Source of the DNA: Luidia sarsii
Taxonomy: Eukaryota; Echinodermata; Asteroidea; Paxillosida; Luidiidae
Reading direction: 5' to 3'
DNA length: 64,000 nucleotides
Assembly: GCA_949987565.1 (NCBI GenBank)
Contig: OX465112.1
Location: 19,751,361-19,815,360, forward strand
Below are positions 33,851-45,700 of the stretch, piece by piece. The position numbers and the translations under genes were made by a program. The notes below the pieces were generated by a model that saw only the letters and a program-made list of their open reading frames with translations, did not search any database and had not been told where the DNA came from. Numbering within the stretch: the stretch's first letter is position 1; every line of letters starts with the position of its first letter.

Positions 33851-34257
33851 CACCGATCCAGTAGGCCACGCCCGCCATAGCAACGGCCAAGCAACTGCGC
33901 ACATGCACACAACGTGTCACGATTGTCCACACGCCGTGCACATCCACTGCACGCCCGCAACCACCGAAAGCACTTCTCTCCGTTGGACTTTGGAAAAAGC
34001 CAAAAATGTCCATTTCCTCTCTTTCCAGGGTATCGAAAGTCACAATTACAATGAAAATAAACATTGCTTGACCATGGCCGCCAAGGAATTGCCTGCTAGT
34101 TACAAAACAAAAGTAAACACTGCGAAAAGTGTGTAGTAAAGAATACAAAATTTAAAACTTTAGGTCGGACGAAGTGGTGGCAATTTGTTGGACCTTAAAT
34201 CGCGCATTGTGATTGGTCAATGTCAAGGGGCATGCCCTACTGGATCGGTGTTTTTGC
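33851..34257. mobile_element. About 400-bp MITE, CACCGATCCAGTAGG ends
   Basis: CACCGATCCAGTAGGCCACG at the left and CCCTACTGGATCGGTG at the right form terminal inverted repeats of about 15-20 bp. No transposase frame and no clear target duplication. Confidence 0.65.
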
Positions 34258-34719
34258 AGCGATATTAATAATCGTTGTATTCTTTGAAACTGATGAGGAA
34301 AGAATTATGATACCAAATTCTGACGTCCGTCCAATCCAGACTTAAACTCAACTGGAGATACAAGTTTATATAGAGATGCACCCATGCCTACCTCTTGTGT
34401 GGCTATTGGCAAACATGTATGTAATTGTTATCGTAGTTCACATTAGTTCTTACTAATAATTGAAATATTGTTTCCATTGATGTAGGTCTGAATGTAGTTT
34501 ATGTGAACTTACATGTATCCAGATAATCTTGTGTAGTTTTTTATGGACATTTTATTGCTTATTTTTATAAAGGGATTATGTAGTGCATCCACTAAGCAAG
34601 TATTTAAATACATCTCAAAGCCAGTCACATTATTTGCTTCACAGTAAGCGCTTCGTACATATTTAAAAAAAAAAAAATTGTACGATTTTCAGTACCATCT
34701 GTACATGTTTCGAATCCAC

Positions 34720-34890
34720 CACACAACCTCGACCAGCTCGATGGTCAAGTGGTTAAGACGTCACACTAAAAGAGCGGGAGTCACAGGTTCGAATCCTGCC
34801 CGAGCTGCCTGAACTTTTTGTCATCAGGCATATGGCAAAGCACTAAGCATTCAGTGCTTACCACGTCGAGCAGGGCAAACCCTCATTGAA
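34720..34890 (+). mobile_element. Leu/Ser-like tRNA-derived SINE
   Basis: GATGGTCAAGTGGTTAAGAC, then GTCACAGGTTCGAATCCTGC and CCGAGCTGCCTGAAC, then the GAGCAGGGCAAACCCTCATT tail. Confidence 0.7.
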
Positions 34891-35224
34891 GTGTTTTATG
34901 TTATAACATTATTACCGAAACCTTTTGAACAATACGGTAGTCGTCCTGAGATAGGAATGCCTACATGATTGGTAACAATCCTTCAGACGGATGTTATTCT
35001 ATCAGATGATAAATTTGTTTCTAGATTCATTCTCACTATTCCCTCTCACTATTCATTCATTTTCACTATTCCCTCTAGGTGAGGGAATAAAGAAATATTT
35101 TCTTAATTTTTGTCCCAAACCAAAGACTTGCCTTCGTGCTATCACCTTGATATGAACAGCTGCATTATAAATCCAAGACTTATAAATTCATTGTTACATT
35201 GACATTGTGCACTTAACATCATTT

Positions 35225-35490
35225 CGAATCAAGTTTAAAACCAATAAAGGAAAAACTGACTGGGAATTTTGGAACAATTTTGAAAAATGGCAAAGAAAAC
35301 TTTTCCAGAACCAGGACTTAAACCCGTGACCTCTGGTTTTGTGTACCAGCGCTCTTACCATCTGAGCTGTCCAGCCCTTAGATGGTGGCCTTCCCAAATA
35401 GTCAACTAGTCTTTGGCACATCAGTGCTCTTACCATCTGAGCTATCCAGCCCTTAGATGGTGGCCTTCCCAAATAGTCAGCTAGTCTTTA
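35225..35490 (-). mobile_element. SINE, minus orientation, with a duplicated tRNA front
   Basis: The tail and B box are followed by two copies of the ACCATCTGAGCTATCCAGCC/CTTAGATGGTGGCCTTCCC block. It looks like an early step toward the array in SUFU intron 3. Confidence 0.75.
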
Positions 35491-36591
35491 CTGGGGAGTT
35501 TTAAGTTTGAATTTATCTATCTGTGTAAAGATTGATTATTTTATCTATAAAAGATGTAAGTTTACATGTACTTGTTTCCAAACGTACTTTCCAGTATAGT
35601 GTCATGCTATCACATGTATTGGATCTATACAGTTGAACATATTGTGTTCATCAAATATATTATTTTCATCTTGCCTTTTGGGAAGGACTTGTCGATATTT
35701 GCTTTACATTGTTTTGTTTTGTGTATTTTGCTAGAATTTGTGCTGAATCTGTATGAAGCTTTTATAGCATAAGACCAGTTTATAAATTACACATCTTAAG
35801 ACAATACTGGATTAATACCAACCTTTGCTTTTTATTTCCACACATCAACCATTTGCATATCAGTGGAAATGCTTATAATTTCTTCAAAATAAGCTTTAAC
35901 AACTCTGTACAATAAACCGAAAACAAAATATATGCAACTTTGTTCAACTGAAGAAAAAAACCTTAGATGACTCATGCACATTTGATGATTCTGTTTTACA
36001 GATTCCTGAAGTTTGTTCAACCTTCACAACTTGTCATTGGAATACTTTTATGAATCAGCTATTCAAGTTCTAATGCTTCAATTTTGTTGTACAAAATCTC
36101 TCAGCAAACCCCTTTTGTCAAGAATAGTAACAAGCATTTTGCTTTTATAATCCGTGTACAAAGAACGAGAAAAACGAATGAAACTGAAACTGAGCACTGA
36201 CTTGCATCTAATTGGACTGCTTCTTTTTTGCTTTTACATTACCCCTCAACCCCTTAGCAGATGAATTTTGAAATATTTGTAATTTATGTTTATATATGCC
36301 ATTTTCATGTAAATAACCAGTTTTATTTTTACAGGAATGTAAACATGAAAAGTGGGGTTCAGAAATAAATTATCAAAAGCATGATTGAACAATTTTCTTT
36401 TCAAGTCCTTGCTAGAATGTTTTGAATAATAATTACTGAAATGACAATTTGAATGAGAATGATTTGAGTTTTAAACAGTAGCATACACAACACATGCACA
36501 CTATACGATAGTTTTCATGCATCTTTTTAATTTTAGGCAACACTGTTTTGCTTTTTCTTATCTACAGCAGGACCTTAAACAAAGCCTTGTA

Positions 36592-36718
36592 CAGAGGAAC
36601 ATCGCTATAATGAACGCCAAAATACCGAAATATGTGGCCGCAACTGCTATAACGAACAACCGCTATACCAAACAATTTTCATGGATCCCGGGATGTTCGT
36701 TATAGGGACGTTCCACTG
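36592..36718. mobile_element. 127-bp pogo/Tigger-like MITE
   Basis: Ends CAGAGGAACATCGCTATAAT and the complement of CCCTATAACGAACATCCC / TTCCACTG are inverted, with TA flanking both sides. The CAGTGGAAC...CTATAACGAA consensus is typical of pogo-family elements. It lies about 40 bp past the BOD1L1 stop, so probably in its 3' UTR. Confidence 0.8.
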
Positions 36719-36760
36719 TATATTGAGATATATTGTTTGTATTTAACTTGCCAGTGAATT

Positions 36761-39700
36761 TTACTTCCTTCGTTTAGGCGCAGTCTGATTGCCAGGTCTA
36801 TCATCCACGGACCTCCTTGAGGATCGTCTGCTACTCACTGGCTCTGGATTACGCCCTTTATCCCCACCCCTCGTTGGTCCTTGATTACGGGCTCCACGTT
36901 CGTTATAGTAATACGTGTACATATCTGAGAAACGTTTGCCCCTCTTGGCTTCCTCGCGTCCTGAGGATCGTCTTGTGAAATGTTCGTGGGAGGACGGTGA
37001 GGATGCGCGTCTGCCTTGCTTTCCCGGTGGGCTGGAGGCTGGAGGGGGTTTCGGGGAAGAGGCTGATGACCGTCTGGAGGCTCTGTTATCACTCGGGGAG
37101 TAACGGTGCGGAGGAGAGACATGCCTCTGACGAGATGATCGCGTAGGTCTGTCTGAAGCGTCTCGACTGGTCCCTTCAGACTTGCCACTATCTGAAGAAA
37201 CTCGTCTTGTCCGTGATCTTCCTTGCCTACTAGCCTCCTCCTGGGGAGACACTGGAGACTGAGTGTAGCGCCCTCGCTTGGGCTGGCCGTAGTTGAAATA
37301 ATCATCGTCCACTGAGTCGCGTGGGGAGACTGCTTGGCGCTTGGAGCGTGTGCCATAGCGGCTTTCAGGCTGAGATGATTCTGATGTTTCACTGGCACTC
37401 GGTTTATCAGGGGATTCGGAGAGACCTTCCCTGGTTTCTGATTGGAGTTTCTCACTGTCCGTGTTACTCTCATGGCTGTCTTGTCGCTGGTATTCCTCCT
37501 TGGGTTGTGGAGAGCTCTCGGACCCTTCAGCATCATCAGGCTGGGATACCTCGCCATCTTTGACCTGAGGTCTTGTCTCGGGACTTCCACTACCCACAGG
37601 CTTTATGTCCTGTAGTGGTGTTTGGCTGAGCTTGAAGACTGAGCCAAGAGGCAGATGTTTGGGGCTGTGCACTGTGTAGATAGGAATGGTCAACCCTTTC
37701 TCACTGTGCTCCTCAGATTCTGAATCTGCATCCGAGTAGATGGACGGCTCATCTTGCGTTGGCGTCGGCGGGTTGTCAAGCTCGTCTGTTTCCATGGGAA
37801 CAGGAGGTGGAGTGGGTGGCTTTTCATCCTCGGTGGTTGGTGGAGGACCTTTGACCTCTTCCTCCTGAACCACAGAGCTTGATGAACTCTCGTCTGTCTT
37901 ACAAATTGTTTCAGTCTCAGTTGTGAGCTCCTTGCCAACCTCCGTCTCCTCTTTCTTTGCCACATCACACTCTTCCTCCTGAACCACGGAGCTTGATGAA
38001 CTCTCGTCTGTCTTACAAATTGTTTCAGTCTTAGCAGTGAGCTCCTTGCAAACTTCTGTCTCCTCTTCCTTTGCCACATCACACTCTTCCTCCTTCACGC
38101 CTTCCTTTTGGACATGTTCAGGCTTAGCCTCTGCAGACACAGAGTCCTCCTGGTCTTCATGCGGAGACGGCTCTTCTTTAAGATCTTGTTTCTCTTCAAC
38201 GGTCTCACTCTCATCCTGTCCGACATTCTGTACTGCGTCTTCCGTTTCACCCTGTTGATCCAAAACTGGAGCTTGCTCAGCTTCCAAATGCACTTCTGCA
38301 ACCTCTTCTTTTATCTCTTGTTCCAACTCTTGTTCCATTTGATCTTCCCCCTCTGTGGCCTTGCTGGATACATGTAGGTCTGGCTCTTCGGAAGGCAGTG
38401 GCTTTTGTTCTACTTCTGCAGGCGAGACGTCAGGATGCTGTTGCTCTGTGGTTGGGTTTTCAACGGAGTCTCGTTTTGGAGATTCTACATGAGGTTCTTC
38501 CTCCATGGATTGCTTACATTTCTCATCTTGGCACTCATCCTTGACGTCTGTGACTTGCTTCTTTGGATTCATCCGTTGTTGTTCTGACGCTATCTCCTTG
38601 GTGCGAGATTGGGCGGAAGATCGTCGCCCTTCGCCGGTCTCTGCAGGCACCACCTTAGAGTGAGCGAAGGAGAACCTGGGTATCTTGGAGTCTCTCCTCT
38701 CCTTGCGTTTGTGCTTGCTCTGCTTTTTCTGCTGTTCCCCACTCAGCTCTTGGTTCAGGAGATGATGGCACTTGACCTGAGGGTCCCTGCGCTCACGATA
38801 GATGAGGTGGAAGCACTGCTGCTTCTCCTTACGGAATAGACTTCTGACAGGGATCAACTCGGTCTGCTTGACCGGCTCTTCGTGAGTCTCTTCGTAATCT
38901 TGCTGGGAAGCTGTCTCCTGTAACGAGGCCATCGTTAACAACCATTAGGAAATTAATAAACCATCCAATCACAAACAATGTTTCAATTGAGATTTGAAGG
39001 TATTCATGGCGAGTATAGCAGAAGTAATAGGTTTGCAGTAACACCATGTAACATTCTCTTTTGTGAGTTTATTCTTGAATTACACTCAACTCCCGTTATA
39101 CTCCCAGACTTTTGCGATTCTGTTTTTATAACCGGAACCTCGTTAAAAACGGAGCGCAGTTATCCCCATTTGTTATACAGAGGTGACGTAGATTGTTGTA
39201 TGTAACCCACATGCAGACACATGCCAACACAATTCATCCCGAAAGTAGTCTGCCAATTCTGTGTCTTAAGAGTTTTTCTTCAGATTTATTTCCTTTTCAT
39301 TTCTGACCTCTTACCTTCAGTCCTTGTAATGACGAGGCAAACTCATCTGAGAAGTAACGTTTGTTGAGTGAGCGTCTTCGTCTGACTTCTCTCTTCTTCT
39401 CCAGAATCTTCTGTTCTTTGAGTTGCTCCTTGGTGGTCTTCTGGGGAGACGCTGTCACTACCTCCTCCTTCATCACGGTTTTCTTGGCTTCACTTATTTC
39501 TGTAGAGAGCGTTAACAAAGAGTGTCAAGTAATGAGTCCATCATTCTATAAATTATGCAATACTTTGAAAGTTGCTTACAGAAATGTTGCAAACTGTTTA
39601 CTGACTATTATATGACAAATATGCTTATCTCGTATATGCATAACGTTGGAGGGCTTAACATTTGGATCATAGCTGGACCTTTCTCAATCAGTTTCTGCCT

Positions 39701-42700
39701 TTGAGAAAGGTCCTGATTGGTTTGAAATGTCCAGCCCTAAATTTTCTTGAAACTTTCTGATAAAGAAGTTCCGATAGAAGAAATACACACTGATTTGAAG
39801 GCCATAATATGAATAAATTCTTGTCAATGTTTCCTTCTTCAATGTATTTCAAAAACCTGTAAATCACACGGACGTCTCCTACCTTCGGCCTTTTTAGAAG
39901 CCAGAGCTCTTTTCTCTCTCTTCTCTAAGATGGCTTTTTCACGTTCTTCTTTAACCTGTTGTCTTCGTTGGGCTCTTTCCTCTTTTGCTAAAGCCTAGGA
40001 AAAAAACACAGATAAGGAACACTTTCACCAAACCTGGAAATCTTACTGTCATCACTGGGAGGATTTTATTATTCATTTCCAAATCTCCGGCAAAGACTAG
40101 TTGACTTTTTGTGAAGACTGTCATCTAAGGGCTGGATAGCTCAGATGGTAAGAGCGCTGGTACGCAAAACCAGAGGTTTTGGGTTCAAGTCCCGGTCCAG
40201 TCAAAGTTTTCTTTGCATTTTTTTCAATTTGTTCAAAAGTTCACAGTTAGTTTGTTTGACTTAAATTGAAAAAGCTGCATCCACTATGTGTGATCCTCAA
40301 ACTGCTGCAGCCAAGTTTACAACAATAAGTTGTTTGCATCTGAAAGAAAGCGGGGGTGTGATCCCTGGAGACATACGGCAGTTAATGGTTGAATTGCTCA
40401 AAGTTTTCTTTGCCATTTTTGAAATTTCCAAATCTTGTTTGCAGTTTAAATCCATACAGAATTCCTCTCCGAGGCGAGGGCCTTCAAACACGTCAACCTT
40501 CGGCACAAGTACTTACTGCCTGCTTCCGTCTTTCTTGTCTGGAATCTTCATCTTCGCTGTCACTGTGGTAGCGACTGATCGCCAAAGCCTTGGACTTGGT
40601 GGTCAGGGTTTTGGGAGATTTCCTCAAGGATGGTTTGTCAGAAGCCGCTGAGGCTGGTCTGCTGAGGCTGGTGTCTGTGCTGATAGTGAGCTCCGAGGGG
40701 ACGTCTGAGTCACTGCTTGAGGTGTAGTCTTGAGCGGCAGGTTTCTCTGCAAGGACAGAGCAAGATGCTTCAGGCAAGATAGAAAATCTCTTATGTACTT
40801 GATTTTGAATGCACGGCTCTTAGAATTCTCTCATGATCAAAAACGTGATTGTAGTTTGATCAGGATATATTTTCTAAAAACATCTTTTTTTTTAATTGAA
40901 TTGAAAAAGCTGCATCCACTTTGTGTGATCCCTGAGCTGAGGTAGCCAGGTTTACAATTGGTTGTTTGCATCTGAATGAAAGCAGGGGTGTGATCCCTGG
41001 AGATATACGGCAGTCGGCAGTTATTGGTTGAATTGCTTCTGACTGGCACCCCTACCCCGACAAAGACTATTAGGGAAGGCCACCATCTAGGAGCTGGATA
41101 GCTCAGATGGTAAGAGCACTGGTATGCCAAAGAGTAGTTGACTATTTGGGAAGGCCACCATCTAAGGGCTGGATAGCTCAGATGGGAGAGCGATGGTACG
41201 TTAATCCAGAGGTCTCGGGTTCGAGTCCCGGTCCAGTCAAATATTTCTTGACCAATTTCGGAATATCCAAGCTGCTTATAAATACTTCAGAACAAAAGCT
41301 GACCTGAAACCTTTAATGAATAACTCTGTTCTGAAGTTAGCCGCATTTGATATTTCATTGTGTTGGGGGATGAAGGAATGTGGGAATTCACTTACTCTCT
41401 TTGGGTGGAAGACGTTTGTGTTGAGTTTCGTCTTCATCGCTGCTTGAGTCAACGGTGGAACTTGATGAGGTGGAACTGATGTCTTCATCGAACGAGGACA
41501 GGTCACTGGTGTGGACTGAGCTGACTGAGATGTCCGATAACCCGCTCTCTCCGTCAGACGCGTCCTCTTTAGAAGGTTCCTCCGTATTCTCTGCCTCATC
41601 TGCATCAAGGTCCATGCTGACCTCCATGTCAGAGTCGTCTTGCGCTGTGGCACTGATGACTGGGGCTAGCAGTGAGCTGATGCTGCTCGAGTCATCTTTG
41701 TCGGTGTGGGACTGTGCTGCAGCTAGCTTCAGCTCCATCTTGACTTCTGAATCTGCCTTGGAGCTTGTGGAGTCTATGGACATGGTCTCCGTTGAGTCTT
41801 GTAGATGCATCAGTTTCTTCTCCGGCTCTCTGATGGGGGACTTGGCGTCGGTTTTCTTGAGAAAAGTCTGAGGATTCATATCATCTTCTGCCAACTTGCT
41901 TAGTCCTTGGTCCTTGGCATCCACTTGAGTTTTTGGATTTGCAACAGGAGGTTTAGTTGGGGTCACACTCTTGGGTTTTTCCACCGCTTTAGGGCTGTCT
42001 TTTCCTCCAGTAGACACCTTCTTGATTGGCTTTGGTGATTGAGTCTTAAGGGGTTGGTCTTTTGAGATGGGCTTCTTAACCCCTTGGTCTTTGCTAGGCT
42101 GAGGTTTGACGTACTGGCCTTTTGACGACACACTCTTGATGATCAAAGATTTGATGAGGATGGCAGATTTATTGGAGGTTTCACTGGAGATTTCTGCGAG
42201 CGTTTTCTTTTCTGTTTTGACATCAATTGTTCCCTGAGGGATAATTCCTGACTGCTTGGTCGTCGAGCTCGGTGATTCCACCGTCTTGCCTGTTGACGTC
42301 GATGGTGTATTTCTACCCGATGAAGTCGTAGGCGAGGAATCAACTTGGAAACTTTTAAGAGTGTCTTGGAATTCAATGGAGGATACCTCAGGGTCTTCAG
42401 GAGGGGAGTCAGGGGGAGTATCTGGGGGAGCCTCGGGAGGTGCTTCGGGAGGAGCTGCTGGTGGTTCTGATGGAGGTAGAGGCGGGGCTGGACTGGGTAC
42501 CTCAGGAGGCAGTTCTGGAGGTGCAGGTGCTGTGATATGAAGGGCGAAAAAAGCAATGCCATCATGAATGCTTGAATTTCTTACTTCATGGCTGCCAAGT
42601 ATCTCATCTCAAAATCACAAGTCATTCACTTGGATTTTGGTCAGCAATTTCATCCGATCCTTTGTCCAAAATTACAACCTTCAAATAAATTGGGCAAAGT

Positions 42701-45700
42701 TCCCGGCAAGTCATATCAGAATGTTGATCCATCTAATCTAAAAAAAAAACCAACGGTGTGATTGAGGGGAGCATTCCTACACACATCGCATCGCAAATAA
42801 ATGCGATTATTTGGAAGTCACACTAAAAGTGGAGTCCGAATAGTGATTCCGATCCCACTAACAATCACGTTTACTGTGTCCATACACAACAAGTAAATGG
42901 AGTTTGAATCGCAATTCAGATCGTGATCCAGATAATCGTGTTTATTTGGGACAGTGGAGACGGCCCTAGTGTACACCCAAACTAAACGGGTTGACATTAC
43001 CTTGCCATCCAGAGGTGGAAGCTAGATCCTTCTTGGCACTCTCCGCCTTGGCCTTCACTTCCACACCAAGGAACTCATCAACAACCTGAAGACAACAATG
43101 AATTTTTTTTTTATCTCTCAATATCAATGACTAATTAATCTATTGAGTACATCCAACCCTACCATGCCCTTAAAAGGCAACATAACCGGCCTAAAAGAAA
43201 GACAAAAGAAGAAAATTCCATTCCAAAATTTGCTTTAAATATTTCAATGCAATAGGTTCTCACAATTTAGTGGGCCTGACATTTCAATCCTAGCAGGACC
43301 TTTCTCAAAGGCAGAGCGACAAGGACAAAACTAACAGTGGTAAATGGTTGTATTGCGTCTGACTGGCGCCCCCAACCCGGCAAAGACTCAGGGCAGGAAA
43401 TTCACGACGGCAACGACGGCAATTGCCGTCGTGCCCTCACCAATTGCCGCGGTGCCCTTAAATTTGGAGGATTTTCACGGCAACAAATTGCCGTGCCCTT
43501 TTAGCACATTGCCGTCGTGCCCTTTTTGCCGATGGGTAGTTGGGCAGATCGGACTGCCGGCCGCCGCACGGCCGTTAGCACAGCGCGCATGAAATATATT
43601 CCGACCGCTGTGCAGTGTGTGTGTGTGCAGCACACACGGAAGCTTCACTGTACCGTGCGCACTGTCCGCTAAACATTGCGCATTCTGTGCACAACTGTAC
43701 GGACTGTGTATGGGTGTACACGTACACGTACACATACTGTACACGATCAATGTACGTACCACGGACGTGCATAAAAAAACCGGTTTTTTATACACGTCCG
43801 TGGTACGTACATGTACGTGCAGTGCGTTCGATCGGGACAGTTTCATATCAACGAACTTTTAGTCTGCGGGTACCAGTGAATCTTGGACATCGCTGGCTGT
43901 ACCAAACAACGGGTACCAACGGTAGTTGGGAGCGATTTGCGTTGCACGATAGATAGATTGCGCAGCATGCAGCACGTGGTTGGGTTGCGTGTGAAAGTAG
44001 AATCGTAGAGCTGTCAAAGGTTTGCGTGTTCGCGGGTGCCTTTTCAAAGTCGTAACCATGCCCCGAAAGGAGAAAGCTAAACAGCAAAACGAGCTACTAC
44101 CTCACAATGCAGCACAAAAATGTCGCAAACTTTATTCCTTTTTTCAGGTAGGCCTACGAACGTAGTCATTCTCAATTTTTTGGACGAGAACTGATGAGAA
44201 GGTTTTGGAACACCGAACCCACATCACGATACGTTGACAGCATGGACTATTCTATTAGGAATGAGAGGGGTGCGACTTTATACAATAATAAGCTCCGATA
44301 ATATGCTCGTTTAGGTTGAACCTAGCTGCTTAAAAATCCATCTTTACAAACATGTAGGCTATTTAGAATCCTTTTTATTTCGATTGTTTTGTGAGGATCT
44401 ATTGTCAGATATTTTTGTCGTCCCGCTTACTAAAGCAGTAGCACCCCGGCCACACCTGAATGGTACAGTTCATGTTCCGTGAGAATGAGTGTTGGTGGCT
44501 GACTGAAACTTATTTCAGACGTCATTTTTATGTTGGAAAATATTTTTTTTAGGCATTGTGGTCCCACAGAAACGATGATATATTAGTAGGAGACCTAAAA
44601 CAAGGATTCGGTGCCTTCAGCGCCTATTTTCAAAGTTTGTTTAAGGTGCTTACGTCGTGTTTGCATCGGTACTAATAAAAAGTAGTTAAATTGCCTAGAT
44701 GGCCTGGATTTTTTTTGCGATTGCCTTGATGCCCTTCAAAAATTGCAGAAATTGCCGTGATGCCCTTAATTTGCCGAAATTTCAAGGCAAAAATTGCCGT
44801 GCCCTTTTTAACCCGGAGTTCCTGCCCTGAAGACTAGTTGACTATTAGGGAAGGCCACCATCTAAGGGCTGGATAGCTCAGATGGTAAGAGCGCTGGTAT
44901 GCAAAACCAGAGGTCTTGGGATCAAGTCCCAGTCTAGTCAAACATTTTCAATTTGAAACATTTCATTGTTTAGAGAATATGAAGCATTGTCGCTTACCTT
45001 CTCAATCTGTGGTCTGAAGACATGGTGCATCTTTGGTTCAATGACTTGCTCTATGATTCTTTCCACACCGGCAGACAACATCTCAGACCTGCAAGAAAAC
45101 ACAAAGAAAACAAGTGAAAATTTGAATTAAAAAAATAAATCAAAAGTAGATGTCAGAGAGCTGTGGTGTAGACATTACTATTATGAGTCATATGTAGATC
45201 TGTAAATCCTGATTTGTATTCTTTCAAATACATACGGACATCTTTGTTCATTAGTCAAAGTTTCTGATTTAAGTAAAATACAACAATTTGCAAACTGCTT
45301 ACTGACTACAAAATGAAAATCTCATAAAATTAAGAGCACCAGACCTTCTAACATACATAAAGCAGGACCTTTGAGAAAGGTCCTGCTAGGATTGAAACGT
45401 CGGGCCCTTGAACTTCCTAGACTGTTCGTCTTTCCTAATAGCAAACTTACTGATTGATTTGCCTGCGTAGACTATCTCGTAGCTGGTTCTTGTTCAGTTT
45501 GGGCTCCCATTTGACATTGGCAAGGAAAGAGGAGACGTACCCCTCCACTTTCTGGCGGAGATTCTGGTAGGCTGGCTGCAACGGGGAAAACAACCAATAT
45601 CATTTATTCAAAAGACAGCAGCTCATGGCTTAACTTTGGCATCTCTGAAGGGGAATTGATCGAGAGTTAATCAAGAGATTTGACTGAATTTGGCTTCTGA

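Larger units (their letters stand above)
33222..36760. other. Convergent spacer between the SUFU and BOD1L1 stops
   Basis: Contains the SUFU 3' UTR (an AATAAA at 33353-33358 could serve, but it sits at the edge of a repeat), the AATCGCGATTC-type repeat at 33340-33735, a MITE at 33851-34257, a Leu/Ser-like SINE at 34720-34890, a minus-oriented SINE at 35225-35490 and a TA-flanked pogo-like MITE at 36592-36718. 35500-36580 is AT-rich with no gene recognised. Confidence 0.65.

Noticed and set aside
40134..40205. SINE heads as functional tRNA genes (also 41165-41240, 44870-44940, 63418-63488)
   Set aside because: They fold as tRNAs but have non-standard loops (C33 in several), are followed by the SINE tail rather than a terminator, and occur in many diverged copies.
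41455..42540. Plus-strand frames of 138 and 94 codons over BOD1L1 exon 5
   Set aside because: Antisense shadows of low-complexity Pro/Ser/Asp-rich coding sequence.
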